This document shows, piece by piece, positions 27,030 through 39,471 of a DNA stretch of 64,000 bases. The notes beneath the pieces are model-generated. The model searched no databases. It was not told the origin of the DNA and saw only the letters and a list, made by a program, of their open reading frames with translations. Numbering within the stretch: position 1 is the stretch's first letter; each line of letters starts with the position of its first letter. The DNA is from Bilabrum cf. latius (lineage: Eukaryota > Bigyra: Bicosoecida > Bigyra > Bicosoecida), in the NCBI GenBank assembly GCA_965178125.1, contig OZ237774.1:248001-312000 (forward strand). The letters are read 5' to 3'. The position numbers were made by a program, and so were the translations under genes.

Positions 27030-30000
27030 TCACCCGAAAGCCACCGCTGCCAGAGGAACCGCGGCCCGACTTTCACCATCACCAGCGCCACTGGACGCGC
27101 CTGATCCTGCCTCTCCATCGCCTACCTGCCAGGCCATGCTGAATCCCTCTCGCTATGGCGAGACCCTGGCATCCTGCTCTTCTGTTGCGGGGCCAGCGCC
27201 AGAAGGATCGGCGAGAGTGTCAGCGGAATCACGCCCCGGCTCCCTGCCGGCATGCGAGTTCATCCCCCCCGCGCGTCTCACTGGCCGGATCTAATCCGAC
27301 TTTGCCGCACCTACGCACGTCTTAGAAAATCCTACCGCCCTCCTTTTGCCCCTGTGTCGCCCCCGCCCCGCCTTGGTGGGCGGTGTCGCCCCCGTCTGAC
27401 TGGCAGCTGCGGATGACCCGGCACCAGCAGCCGCTGCTCCTGAAAACTGCTATCCTTCCTCGCCAGTAGTACCGGCGGAGCTAGAGATTGGCGAAACCAC
27501 GCCCTGTCTGGAGACGGTGCTTCCGTGAACGGCACATGAAGTGCCTGCACTTCCCCCAGCCACGTCCCCTCCCGTTGCCTTCCCGCCTTGTGACTCCAGA
27601 GGCAAGTTCAACGGAGTCCACAGCAGGTCCATTGCAGGGCTGTACCTCCTCTTCACACCTATGTAGCGAATGGGCCGATAGACGCTATGAATCGAATCAG
27701 CCCCAGCAGTAGCGTGAGGCCAAACTGCACCGGAGCATGCATCGGTGCTGGGCGATACACCGGAGCTGGATACTGCGGCAGATGTGGCGCGTACCTCAGC
27801 CCCCGACGCACGCACATGTTCCTTGGCGATACTAGGCACGGATACTTTAAGCTTGCTGAGTCCTGACACTGCTTGCGCCGCATTCGAATCCACCATGCGG
27901 GGGCTGCCCCTGCTACCCTCACCAGATCCACCACACAGCCCAGCGAGCGTCCCTCCATTTCCCCCTAGCATACGGGCTACCGCAGCACCAAAGCGGGTGC
28001 GCAGCCCGTCCACAGCCTGCCGTAGCTCCCACGGATCAGATATACGCACCTTGCTAAGCCAAACCTCCGAGCTACCGCTTCCTGATATACCAACCGGCTC
28101 AGTGCCAACGGACGAGACACCACAGCCGGTCTCCCTCGGCTCGATTGGTGGGGCACTATCACCTATCATCAAGTGCAGCAGCCTGACAGCACACGCGTGT
28201 GCCCTCGCGAAGTCCTCCTCGGCCCGATTCACCCACCCCTCCGACCACTCCACCGATCGTTTGGCGATGCTCGAGTGTTCTTTCCACCGCAGCGCATCGA
28301 TGCAGGCAGCGGCGGAGTGCAGGCGCTGCATGGCTGCCTTGGGCAACGGGATCCACTGTGCCGGTCGTTTCTCTAGTTCTTCCTCGTCCACGTCCTCCTC
28401 CTCCTCCTCACCCTCCTCACCCTCCTCACCCTCCTCACCCTCCTCACCCTCCTCACCCTCCTCACCCTCCTCACCCTCCTCACCCTCCTCCTCATCCCCA
28501 GATCCAGTGTCAGATGTGGAGCCAGCCTCAGGCTCAGTATCAGGTTTTGCATTCGAGTCCGCATCGCCAACAGCCACGGCGATCACTTCAGGCTAAGACA
28601 GTGCACCAGCTGCTTTCTCTGGCATTCCAGCAGCCGATTCCTTCCCGCCGATAGAGCTATGTTTCTCTTGCTTATCGTGCATACCAACCGGTGCTCTCCG
28701 CCGATACAGCCTCCGAATCCTGGGCCGCTAAATGGTCCCAGCAGCCGCACTCAGATCGCTTCTCCTTCGGTGGTGGCGGGTGCGGTCGGCTGCCGCCGCA
28801 ACATACCTGTGACGCGATGCGCAGGCACGCTCCTCGTCTTGCAGGTGCCTTAGACTCGCGCGATAGGCCAGTAGGGCCTCTCCTTTCCTCTGCACCCTGC
28901 CCAGCATAGCCTCAATCTGCACCCAAATCTTGGAGGACAGCCAGCCCAGGTCCAGCCACAGCCCGCCGCTTGACTCGCGTGCCCACGCAATCACGCTGCT
29001 CAGCGGGACAAATAGCTCACAGGCATCATGAGAATCTTCTGATGCATCGATGCTGGCAATATCGCCCTTTTTCATACCATCGCTACTGCTAGCCCCGCCA
29101 CCGATCACACCCTGGCCGCAGTTCGACTTGGGCTTCCTAATGCAGCGGCAGCGGATCCCGCAGCTGGCAAGACGAGAGGCGAGCATGGCCCCCGTGCCCC
29201 TCGCTCCCTCCCTCACGCCCTCCAACCGGTCCTGCTTCTCCGAGTCCAAAACTTCTTGCCAGAGGGCTCGCATTACCAGCTCAGCGCACTCGGTATGCTC
29301 GTGCAAAACTGCTGCTGTCAGCGGATCCGCGCGTGCTTCTAGTACTTCCAGCGCTTGGCAGTCTGTGATGTCTTGTGCGGCACCATCGCTGCCGATAGTT
29401 CCTAACGAACTCCTACTGTTCTCCAGCACTGACTGGACGCCAGCCAGATCGACCCTGCGCTTGCTCACTGTGCCTCCAGCAAGCCTACCCAACCTCAGCC
29501 GCTTGGCTAGCTCCATAGGCCTACCTTCGCTGGCTGCCTTGAACACCATGGTAGCGTCTCTTTGCACATCCGAGGCCCTTCGAAACCTAAGCAGAGCATC
29601 TACCCTGGGCCAGGATGTGTATTTCCTGGCATACCTGATGCATTGATCGTCGGGAAACAGCCGCACCAGGTGCCACAGAAAGACCTTCGCACTCTTGCGC
29701 GAGAGAACCTCCGCCGCTGTCACCTCTGGGTGCTTGATTGCTACGATGTACAGGCCGGGAATCTGATCGAAGCGGTCCGTTGTATCGGACTGCTACTTGA
29801 CGAGCAGCATCGCCACCAGCGTGCTCATCGAATGCATTCTCATCGACATGATCTGCTCCTCTGCGTCCGCCCCATGCTTACACAACTCCAGTACCATGGC
29901 CGGGTCTGCTGCCAGTCGTGCATATGTGAGCGGATAGCCGTGCTGCTCAACTTGAAGACGAGAACGAAGCGCGCATGTCGTGCGGCATTGAATGCGACCA

Positions 30001-32930
30001 GCAATTACGAGGCTTAAAATGGCCGGCATCTGGTGCATCTATTTCCATACAAGTAGTCTCACCTGGTTTTGTGCTTCCACGTCAGCCCCGCAGCTCAGCA
30101 GCAGCGAGACAGCTTCCTGCCGCCGCATCGCTGCTGCCATGGTCAGCGCGCAGTCGCCTTGCTGCAAGTAGTGGGAAATATTAAACCTTAAAATCATAAA
30201 CAGTATATGCGACTGGAGTTACGACACGGCCATCGTATGTCACACGCCAGGCTAGGATATGACGGTGGGGCTGGCTGCTGTGCGGGTCGCCAGCAACGCG
30301 ATCGCTGGAACAACTCACCCTGAGCTTCGAGTCTAGGCACGCTCCACAGTCAAGCATGTACCGAAGTATATCTGTCTGCCCACAATAGGCGGCCGAGGAG
30401 TGTCCTGAGAAGTCCTGCGGTGCTTCGTCTTAAATGTGCACACACAGCACAGCTCGGCCGGTGCGGTCTTCCTCAAATCGGCACCGCAACTGGCCCCGTT
30501 CCCCACAACGGGCGATACCGTGTAACGAGGGTCCATCCAAGCAGCGGAGAATAGACGCGATAGAACGAGCGATATACTCACCGTACCTGGCCTCTGTATT
30601 TCGGCACCATGCTTCATCGATGACATGTAGGCCTCATCGAGCTGGCCGTTGGTGGTGATCGCTAGCAGCGTAAGCCCGCCCTGCGAAATAGAGGTCGGAA
30701 TGATACAGATTGCCAGCACCTTAGCTTTCTTGGCATTGCGCTGTACGCAGAGCGACCAAATCGTTGTGGAAGACTGTTGATCTACGTAAATACCTTAATC
30801 TCGCATCAGCCCCATCCCACACTGGCAATGTCTCCCGGGGATCAGGGCAACGGTAGCGTGCACACGTGCAATTCTCACAGTGTCCACCGCGCCTACATCC
30901 GCTCCTTGCTCGAGCATCATTTTAACGCATCCGTGGTGCCCAGAAGACGCAGCAGCAACTTGGAGCGATCGGGTCATCAGCTGCGCACAGAATGCGGGCG
31001 AGAGCGGCATGCACAGCGATGTGATAGTGACTGGATCTGATCGAGACAATTTCACTATGGATACACAGTTTTCAAAAGGGCATTAACGTTTTGTGTGTGT
31101 GCGTGTAATGCTCACAAGGTCAGGCAGACCACACCCGTGCCACTCCAGCAGGAGCTCCAGGACGCGTTGCATGCCCCAAGACGCGGCAACGTACACTGGC
31201 TCGCTTGCTGTCTACTGCGGAGGCGGTGCAAGCTGAGTGTGATATTTGTAGCGCGGACTAGAAGGCATTGGCTGTAAAACCTGCAATCGGTCACCTCTAT
31301 TTGTACGGGGGAGCGAGGGCAAACTTTGCGATCTCCCGAGCCTGTGACTTGCAGTCGAGTCGGTCTGCAGAGGGCTAGCCGCTGCGGCCCAAGCAAGCTA
31401 TTGTTGCCCAGTGGAATGGAGGAAACGATGCAATACACCCATCCTACAATACTCACATCGATGCTGATCTCGTGCTAAACTCTCTCGTCACACACCAGAG
31501 TGCCATGCCGCAGCAGAACCCTGCATGCATCAACGTGACCGTTCGATGCTGCCCAGCGCAATGGGGCCCGCTGCCCCTGTGGTTCGAACATGTATGGTCA
31601 TGACGGCGAAATAGTGCGGCATGATTCACAGCACCCTTGAAGCAGATGTAGAGTCGAGAAGCAGAACCAACCAGAGCAAAGAACAGTATCAACCAGCCCA
31701 TGGATTCACTCACCGCCTCCATTTCTGCCCCGCGCTCTAGCAGCAGCTCGCAAATGTCGGCCCTTCCGTTGCTGGCGGCAACACCGAGAGGAGTGTGTCC
31801 TATCTGCGGTTGGACGGGCGGGGGGTGGGGGGGGCTTTGTAGTTGCGAACAGAAAGGTCGCCTTACTTCAGCATTCGCAGCCTGAGTGCAGGCTTGCTGG
31901 AGCACTGCTGCCCACTTCACCCCTAGGCCATCTGCGGACACACGTCGTGGCACCCTTCAACCCGACGCGCGAAACCAACAAACAGCACAAACCACGAGTC
32001 CACCTCACCTCAACCTGCGAAGATACCTCAGGGTTGGCGCCCATGTCCAGTAGCACTCGGCATGTCTCCAAGTATCCGTCGTCCGGTGGCCCCCGTGCAC
32101 TACCGCTGCTGTGGGGGGGATCATCGACGATCTTAGCATGCTTGCATGCTATGAATAGAGCTGTCAGTCCATTCTGCGAGTTATGATTAGTCTGGGACAC
32201 TATACCAAGATCTTGACAAGCGGCTCGGCTTGGTGGCTGCTGGCTCCAGCCACAGCCACAGGGCAGCTGCTGGAGAGATCCAGGGCAGCACTGCGGGCCA
32301 GTTGCTATACCACTACCGCTATATACACATGCCCGAGGGTTTTATACACTTAAAGTACATGCTAGCAATCGTAAATTGCGAGAGATACACTCAAGATTGG
32401 CCCGCGGGCCAGCAGAACTAGCCGCTGCCTGCTGCAGATTCTTACCCCATCTTTACTGTCCACATCAGCGCCTGCCTAGCCGATGAGTAAGCGGCATACG
32501 TCAGATAACCCAATTGCCGCAGCCGCATGCAGAGGGGTCCAGGCCACCTGCAGTCGGGGGGCTTTTTAGTGTACATTGCTGTGTGCTTGAACAGGTGAGG
32601 CAACAATACACATAAAGAATTGCCGCATGCAGGAGACTCTCACGGCATGAGTACCCGTGCGATTTGCCCACTGCAACCCGCTTGCTTTTGGCAAATCATC
32701 GATATGCTCGGTCTGGTTTCGCAGTGAATCCAAAAGTGCTTCGAGATCATGTGAAACGACAGCGTGATGAATCGAGTTCTCCCCAGAATCTTCTGACCAT
32801 GCCCAACCCAGAGTCGACCTGCATTTCAGACGCTAGCAACTGACTGCATGAGTGCTTACATTTTCTGAAAAGGGCCAAGAAGTGCGTTGCTTGCGGTGGT
32901 GCATCCAGGCTTGCAACTCACATACAAGGA
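27030..32930 (-). CDS. Ankyrin-repeat protein with acidic GEE tract
   Basis: Upstream exons each hold about one ankyrin repeat: 32446-32547 (WTPLHAAAAIGLSDVCRLL), 32009-32173, 31714-31803 (GHTPLGVAASNGRADICELL), 31457-31576, 31116-31214, 30879-30980, 30582-30680, 30319-30414 and 30063-30161. Several are exactly 99 nt, that is 33 codons. A long last exon, 29942 to 27030 (971 codons including the stop), carries one more repeat, a module MVFKAASEGRPMEL shared with the tandem paralogues at the right end, an (EEG)n tract at 28415-28495 and a disordered tail. In-frame TAG at 32476, 31475, 31212 (first codon of an exon), 29793, 28728, 28593, 27450, 27291 and 27153; TGA at 27030-27032. A scaffold role is likely from the repeats, partner unknown. 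The 5' end beyond 32818 is not resolved. Confidence 0.75.
28415..28495 (-). repeat. 9-nt tandem repeat encoding Glu-Glu-Gly
   Basis: About eight near-perfect copies of CCTCACCCT on the plus strand, read on the minus strand as GAG-GAG-GGT-type codons inside the ankyrin gene. The copies are nearly identical at third positions, so expansion looks recent. Copy number is likely to vary between strains. Confidence 0.8.
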
Positions 32931-33542
32931 AACGTTAGTGCCGCAGCCACAACTGATATCACGCCAATCAGTTTAATCGCGACCAGCAAAGTTTTGCTTG
33001 TGTAACACTATGTCGATCTAAAAACGAGCCGTTCCTGCAGTCGCCTGATGGACACCAAACCGGAACCATCAACAAGACTGGAGGGCAGGAGGGAGGGGCA
33101 GAGGCGGCCTCTGAGTGGCCCACAAGTCGAACAACCCGCAAGAATCCTCCATCCGGTATGCATTTTAAATATCCATCCGTTGGAACCAGCCTTCTGGCCG
33201 GGCAAATTTGACAATGGTGGGACACCGACACCCCTCCCTGCGTGTTCCCATGCCAATGAAGCGTACGACCCGTGTTGGCCCCGGCGGAGGGTTCCGAATC
33301 GCCCATTCTCTATGAAGACACGTCCAGCTGTAACACGCAGTAGGTCGGACTAAAACAGGCTGCTACTTGTGCCCGCACACTGGAGTACCCCAGGGTGCTC
33401 CATCACACCAGCATGAACAGGGGCCTAGAAATGTACCACGGCGTTGGCAAGCTCCGTATTATTATTTAAAAAACACTTCATAGACAAGAACATTGCTCAC
33501 GAAGCAAATACCCGCAGGGTGGATTGTTATCAAAGCAAAAAC
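32931..33542. other. Intergenic stretch, no supported gene
   Basis: Between the ankyrin gene's 5' end and the tRNA. An open frame at 33048-33353 on the plus strand ends in TAA and shows no domain or convincing composition. The upstream exon and promoter of the ankyrin gene probably lie at its left edge. Confidence 0.3.
33537..33541 (-). terminator. Pol III T-run terminator of tRNA-Asp
   Basis: Five T residues on the minus strand immediately downstream of the tRNA 3' end. Confidence 0.6.
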
Positions 33543-33612
33543 GACCCGCCCGGGGATCGAACCCGGGACGTCACGGCGACAACGTGAAGTTTTACCACTA
33601 TACTAGCGGGCC
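33543..33612 (-). tRNA. tRNA-Asp (GTC anticodon)
   Basis: The minus strand folds as a cloverleaf. Acceptor stem is GGCCCGC with GCGGGTC, the anticodon stem TCACG/CGTGA closes the loop TTGTCGC (anticodon GTC), and the T arm is CCGGG-TTCGATC-CCCGG. The A box (TAGTATAGTGG) and B box (GGTTCGATCCC) match eukaryotic internal promoters. A T5 run directly after the 3' end (33537-33541) fits a pol III terminator. No intron and no encoded CCA, as expected for a nuclear gene. It is not the UAG-decoding tRNA, which is not in this window. Confidence 0.93.
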
Positions 33613-33771
33613 AACACTGTGTGACTACGTTCGGAGGCAACGAATTGATGTATATATTTTCATTATGACTATCCAATACAGGTTTCCGATGTAAAAAATA
33701 CAGTTGAAAAACCTTGTAATGGTTTCCGCAGAGAAGGGATACTATGTTGCGCTGCTGGTAATCTGATACCC

Positions 33772-34785
33772 ATGAAGTATGCTAAGGTTGGAATCGTAGT
33801 CATGGGCGGCTTCCGGGGCATTGGAGCAGCTACTGCGAAAAACTTGCTTCTAAAGTATGGCGTGGGCCATGTTGCAATCACGGGAAGAAACGCTGCGGAA
33901 GGTGAAATCGCAGCGCATAATCTAAGGTAGTGCATAGATCGGGCGACAACTACCGGAGCGGCTGAGTAGACTGTTAGCGCGCACGTCTTGGATCTGTCCG
34001 TGTGCAGCAGCCATAAAGGATCGCCAGGGCACTTAGTCGGAGCGTTTCAGAGTAGTTCGTACGCAGAGGATGTTGCAACGAGATCGGATGAGGTTCTCAA
34101 TGAGGTGCAGGAAGCTCTGCGGTAGCACCCGTCCCAGCCACACATGTGCTCGCTTGCTCTAGTGGCTGGAGCGTCGCAAGACGGGCTCCTCGTTAGGTAG
34201 CGGCCCGATGTGTTAGAGCAGCAGATGCGTGTCAACATGTTAGGCCCGATGATCTTTGCCAGGCAGTTTGCGAGGCGAGCATGGCTGCGACCACCGCCTT
34301 CATCGAGACCAGGTGATCCTGCGAGCGAGCAGATGGTACGTAGCGAGCAGCTGCCGCCCCCTCCACAATCCGCTCGCTCCCTTCTCGCGATTGGTTCCGT
34401 GGCAGGTGCGCGCGGTAATCCAGGGCAATGCGGCTACGCAGCAGCAAAGGCGGGATTGGGCGGGTTTGTGCGATCGTTCGCGGCCGAGATGGGCCCCCGG
34501 GGGGTCCGGGCGAACCTGCTGGAGCCAGGTCTTGTGCGCACCAGGATGACGACAGGGGGCCATGATGGGGTGACGAGTGGTGACTCTCCGCTCCTGCGGG
34601 CTGGCGCGGCTGCGTCCCCGCTGGGTCGCGTGGCGGGAGCGGATGAAGTTGGCGGAGTGGCGGCTTTCATGCTTGTTGCCGAGGAGGCTGCATTCGTCAC
34701 AGGGGCCACGTGGACGGCAGATGGGGGTATCGGTCTAGGGCTTGGAGGCGCTGGAAGCGACTCAACGGCAAGCGGCCGCCGGTGA
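33772..34785 (+). CDS. Short-chain dehydrogenase/reductase, FabG/CBR4 type
   Basis: About 337 residues read through TAG at 33928, 33967, 34123 and 34198, ending at TGA 34783-34785. The N-terminal Rossmann motif is GGFRGIGAATA. The segment AGASQDGLLVR then a TAG codon, followed by N in VNMLG, aligns with the NAGxxRDGLLVR...TNLxG block of FabG and human CBR4. The catalytic Ser-Tyr-Lys set is IGSVAGARGNPGQCGYAAAK, and TADGGIGLGLG closes the domain. This family reduces 3-oxoacyl-ACP or quinone-like carbonyls with NADPH in the mitochondrion or plastid; the exact substrate is not decided here. The TAG codons sit in linkers and loops. Under the standard code only the C-terminal half (from about 34210) would be annotated, without its cofactor-binding half. 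Confidence 0.85.
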
Positions 34786-35034
34786 CCGGTGTGTATTGCA
34801 CAGAGATGTCAGCATGATCGTGCGAACTTTTGGTAGAGTTTGGGGAGCATTCGGGATAGTGTAGGGCCAGATAGAATTAGTATATGTTTGATATCTCACT
34901 ACATGAGCTATTGCTGCAGGATAGGCCAAACAATCCTCCGTGTTGGGCAGCTTGGACCCCAAACCCGGAAAAGAAAGGGGAACAGCTGCCCAAAAGCAAC
35001 TGGGGCACTTGCCCCGCTACAAGTCGGTGCAACC

Positions 35035-35709
35035 ATGGATGAAAAGAAACTTTCTTCTTACTATGATCAGATCAAAGCCATGGCCCCACAGTCGCGCCGT
35101 GGTGGTCTCGGTACGGCCGGCGCAATGCGTAAAAGCAAGGGTAAGGGCTCCTCTGCTGCAGATGCAGAGTTTGTCCCGGACTTCCGAGGATAGAAACCGA
35201 AGTCTTACCTATACAACAATTTTGTCCCAGCTGGTTTCAAGAAGGCTGGAACGTTCAAGTTTGATGAGGACGGCGAGGTTGTTGAGGAGGCTGCGAGCTC
35301 TGGGAAGGGAAAGAAGTCAAAAAAGGACAAGAAATCCAAGAAGGACAAGCTGTCCAAAAAGGAGAAGAAAGTCAAGAAGGAAAACCCATCTAGCAAGGCC
35401 GCCAAGCCAGAGAAGAAGTCGAAGGCAGGCAAGAAGCGTGGCAGAGATGAAGCAGAGGAAGAGGCTGCAGCCGGAGCTGCAAGCATCGACCAGGGGAACA
35501 AGAAGAAGCGGCGCAAGGAAGCAAAGACCGTAACCGGTAGTGCTCCCATGACAGACGATTCGGGGCCGAGCAGCCAGCAGGACAAGAAGTTCAAGCGGCA
35601 CAAGGCACTCAAGCAGGAGAAGGGGACCAGCAAGAAGTCTGCCTCCAAGAAGAGCAAGAAGGAGAAGAAGGAGAAAAAAGAAAAGAAGAGCAAGAAGGAA
35701 AGCTCATGA
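35035..35709 (+). CDS. Lysine-rich, probably nucleolar protein
   Basis: About 224 residues from ATG 35035, with TAG in frame at 35191 and TGA at 35707-35709. The first 75 residues (YYDQIKAMAPQSRRGG, FVPDFRG, then TAG, KPKSYLYNNFVPAGF) look folded or motif-like. The rest is a Lys/Glu-rich tail with repeated KKSKK units. Tails of this kind are common in nucleolar ribosome-assembly proteins, but I cannot name the family. Its last 18 codons are nearly identical in DNA to the end of the KRR1 gene 18 kb away, a recent sharing of a tail module. Start chosen because the coding bias begins there. Confidence 0.7.
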
Positions 35710-36618
35710 GTCCCTGCAACCTTCCTCACTGTACCACCCACACCCAGCCAGACCCCGGGCCTGGGGCGGTGCTGCAGCATACCATCCCTGCCGGTGGAAC
35801 CAACTGCCAACTGGCAGGACTTGTGGCAGTGGCAGGCAATCCTCCCGAGTGTCTGCATTGTGCAAGGCGATGCAGTCTGTACAGGTGACGATGAGGCTGG
35901 TGCTTGTGCTGGTGCTGGTGCTGGTGCTGGTGCTGGTGCTGGTGCTGGTGCTGGTGCTGGTGCTGGTGCTGGTGCTGGTGCTGGTGCTGGTGCTGGTGCT
36001 GGTGCTGATTGCGCATTCACAGTAGTGCCCTGCGAAAGCACGCACCATGATGATGGCTTCGCGGTTCCAGGTGATGGGCACTTGCTAGCCCGCCGCACCG
36101 TGCGCGGCTCGGCTGCATCCAGGGATAGCAAGTACTAGCAGAGGTGGGGTGGGGTGGGGTGGGGTGAGGGTGACCCCTACAGGAGGGGTGGTATTGGCGG
36201 GCCTCGGCAAACGGCCAGCGTGTGGCTTGAGCAGGCCCCGCGGCCACTGCCAGTGGCACTCCTTGGCAAGCCGCACTGCACCGCGACATGATGGAACCGA
36301 ACCGCAGTCATGCGCTGCATTGTCGTGCCGGAAGCAGAGCACTGCGCTCCGCTCCCAGCCATTGGTAGATGCGGTGTGAGCACTGTGCTTTGATTAGTTT
36401 TGGTGGCACGCGATTCCTGACACCCTCTGGTAGTAACTCCAAGATCTGGCGTATATGATGTGAGTGCCAAACATACGATACATTCCAATGCAAGTATCGT
36501 ACTAGACACATCTATCGCGAGCTGCGCAGGATTTGTGCACTGGCGCCGCGCGTCGATCCAGATAGGTTCCGCTATTGGCGTGCAGCAACTACCGCGTCCA
36601 TCCTTATCCTCAGCTGAA
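35710..36618. other. Intergenic region with microsatellites
   Basis: Between the Lys-rich gene and NCKX, both on the plus strand. It holds the hexamer array at 35896-36006 and a short GGGGT run at about 36144-36168. The open frames across the array are repeat artefacts. The last 150 bases probably contain the NCKX promoter. Confidence 0.45.
35896..36006 (+). repeat. GGTGCT hexanucleotide tandem array
   Basis: About eighteen uninterrupted copies of GGTGCT. All frames are open because no stop can form, which creates long spurious poly-(Gly-Ala), poly-(Ala-Pro) or poly-(Ser-Thr) frames. Confidence 0.9.
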
Positions 36619-39471
36619 ATGCCGACGAAAATCGAAATCCGAAGGAAATTTCGGACGATTTGGATTTCATTGTTGATTGGTACGGTCACTGCGGGGGTTC
36701 TAGTCGCCGTATTTCTGTCCCCTGCACAAACTAATCGTAAGGTTGTTGGATGCTGGACTATTACACCCCGACGGGTGGATTGACCCTAGAGAGCCATGAT
36801 CCGTGTGATTCATGCCACCTTAGGTGTAAATGGAAGTATTGTTAATGTAATCAACCCACTACTTGTGTCATTTTGGCTTCCAATCTGCGCCATGCTGTTG
36901 AGTAACCCGGCCTAGCCGTTGCCTCATTTGGAGCCATGGATTGCACCGTGCCCTAATTTACAGCGGCGCTGAGCCTGATTAATTGAATACATTCTGTTTC
37001 AAGCGCATACTAGGAGCACATGATTTGTAGTGCTGCAATCGTAGCCTGGCAATGCGTATGCATCGTTCGCATTGCCTTGCATCGTGCCTGCGCGTCGCAG
37101 AGAAGGACGCCGTGACGCCTGGCCGATCCCTGCAAGAGGAAGAGGAGTCTGAGGAAGTGTCAACATACCCTGACGAACTGTTCACCGATGATCAGCTCAA
37201 ATCGGGAGCCATCGCACTGCACATCATCGGTTGCATTTACACCTTTCTGGCACTGAGCATCGTCTGCGACACGTTCTTCGTGCCGGCGCTGGAAGTCATG
37301 ATCGAGGTATTTTAGCTGTCAGATGACGTCGCGGGCGCCACCTTGATGGCATCGGGAGGGAGCGCCCCCGAGCTTGCGACCTCTTTCGTTGGCACGCACT
37401 TGGCGAAGAACGGCGTGGGGTTCGGCACCATCGTGGGCAGCGCCATCTTCAACGTGTTGGCTGTGCTATCGGCGTGCGCAGTATTCGCCCCTGGAGGTGA
37501 GTGTTCCCCTACATGTGCAACGGCGGGTCATGATCGATGCACAAGCATGGGAGTTGCCCAGCCCACGCCCATGCCTGCGTCTGTTGCACCACCATGCAGA
37601 GCACACTCACACCCATCGCCATCGTCACACAATAACACTCGTCACACACCCTCGCAGTTCTGCCCCTGACCTGGTGGCCCCTGTTCCGTGACTCGAGCTG
37701 CTACGGGATCGGGCTAGCCGTGCTGTACGCCTTCTTCCTGGATGGTGTGATTTTCTGGTGGGAGGCCATGGTGCTGCTGCTGATGTACTGCCTGTACGTG
37801 CTAGTGATGGCGTACAACGTTGAGCTCTTCAGGTTCGTCAGGAAGAACGTTCTGTGCCAGAACTACAGCTAGGAGGAGAAGAAGGAGGCGGCAGAGGAGG
37901 CAGAGACCATGGGCCTGGTCACCGAGATCGACCAGGCGGCTGACCGGATGCAGATCATCGGGACAGAGATGCCGGACTCGTCGGAGATCGACCCGGAATC
38001 GATAAGCAAGGGAGCTACAGGCGGCGGGGGTGCCGGCTCGAGGGGCGGCGGATAGCAGCAGGGCACCACGGCTGCCCGTTCCAACCAGGTCGCGCCCATC
38101 TCCAGTCGGGGGGCCTCGGCCCCTCCCACCGATCGAGGGAACAAAGCCAAGGCATCTGAACGCCGCGTCAAGCAGAAGCGGGGTTCGCTGGCCCTGGATC
38201 GGTCAGCGGCTGGACTGGGCATGGCCCGAGCGCGGTGCACCTTCCATGGTCACGTGCTGCACTACATGCTGAGCAACATGGATCCCGTGGGCCTGGGTCC
38301 CTTTCAGCAGAAGGACAAACGGCTTCACCGCGCGGCGCAAATCGTGCTGCGTTCAAGCAGGACGCAGGGCGGGATCAAAGACAAGCTCAAGAAGCTGGGT
38401 GGCATCGACAAGAAGAAGAGGCTGGTGACAGAGGCCGACATCGAGGCAGAGGGGGATGGATAGGCCCCCGCCAGCACGAAGGAGAGGGAGAAGAGGAGGA
38501 GCATCGCACTGCAGCGCGCCACGGTGGGCGTATTTGCGGAGAGCGCGATGGGAAGCAAGGTAAGGACCGCGCTCAGCAACAAGAAGGAAGAGGACGGTGA
38601 CGGAGACAGTGACCAGGGCCAGGGCGAGACACCCGGCGGACCCACGGACGCCAAGGCAAAGGCTGGCACCGGCGGAACGGTGTCGCCTGCTGGTGACTCG
38701 CCTCCGGATGCGGTTGGCATCGACTCGGGGGCCGCATCGAGCGAGATGGAGGATAATGAGGGCACAACTAAAGGCACAGGTGGGCCTGATGGCAGCAACG
38801 ACGATGACAAGAAGAAAGAAGATGAGGAAGGTGGGGATGGAGAAGAGAACGAGGAGACGATCGAGGACCTGATGAAGTGGCCCGACACGCTTCCTGCTCA
38901 GATCATGTACGTGATCTCGGCGCCGCTCGTGTGGAGCATGGCTTACACCATCCCGGATGTGAGGCTGTCCGACAGCCACAAGAAGTTGTACTTGCTTGCT
39001 TTTGTGATGAGTATTGTGTGGATCGGAGGCACGTCCTATTGCATGGTGTGGTGGATCGACACGGTGGGCAGAGTGCTCGGGATACCCCCCGTGGTGCAGG
39101 GCCTCGTTGTGCTGGCGCCCGCCACCAGCATACCTGATTTGCTGACGAGCGTGATCGTGGCGCAGCAGGGGTTAGGAGACATGGCGGTGTCGTCGTCCAT
39201 CGGCTCCAACATCTTCGACATCCTGATTGGCCTGCCGTTGCCTTGGATTACCTTCACTGCCTACAACGGCGGTGAGATTGCTGTGGGCAACGACAGCCTC
39301 CGGTTCAGCGTGTTCATGCTGATCCTGATGCTGGGCACGACCATAGGCATCATCGCAGCGTTCCAATGGAAGATGACAAAGTACCAGGGAATCGTGTTCA
39401 TGACCTTCTATGGGATCTTCGTGCTCGTGTCTCTGCTCATCGAGTATGAGCGGATCTCGGCGCCGTTCTGA
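36619..39471 (+). CDS. Potassium-dependent Na+/Ca2+ exchanger (NCKX family)
   Basis: Three exons (36619-36736, 37101-37496, 37658-39471) give 775 residues, ending at TGA 39469. A signal-anchor-like N-terminus is followed by the first alpha repeat ([41 protein letters not shown]), then [14 protein letters not shown], a long charged cytosolic loop and the second alpha repeat ([32 protein letters not shown]). The paired GGSAPEL and SNIFD motifs line the ion-binding site of SLC24 exchangers, which export Ca2+ with K+ against Na+. In-frame TAG at 37313 (just before LSDDVAG), 37870, 38053 (followed by CAG CAG) and 38461. The intron phases join exactly: the split codon at 36736/37101 becomes CAG. 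Length and topology fit the family; the loop of about 300 residues is long. Confidence 0.92.

Noticed and set aside
33772-34785. Programmed stop readthrough or pyrrolysine as explanation for TAG
   Set aside because: Too many genes and too many sites per gene, with no shared downstream context; no selenocysteine- or pyrrolysine-type element applies to TAG in this setting.
35896-36006. Long Ala-Gly or Pro-Ala open frames over the GGTGCT array
   Set aside because: The array cannot contain stops in any frame, so open frames there carry no evidence of coding.
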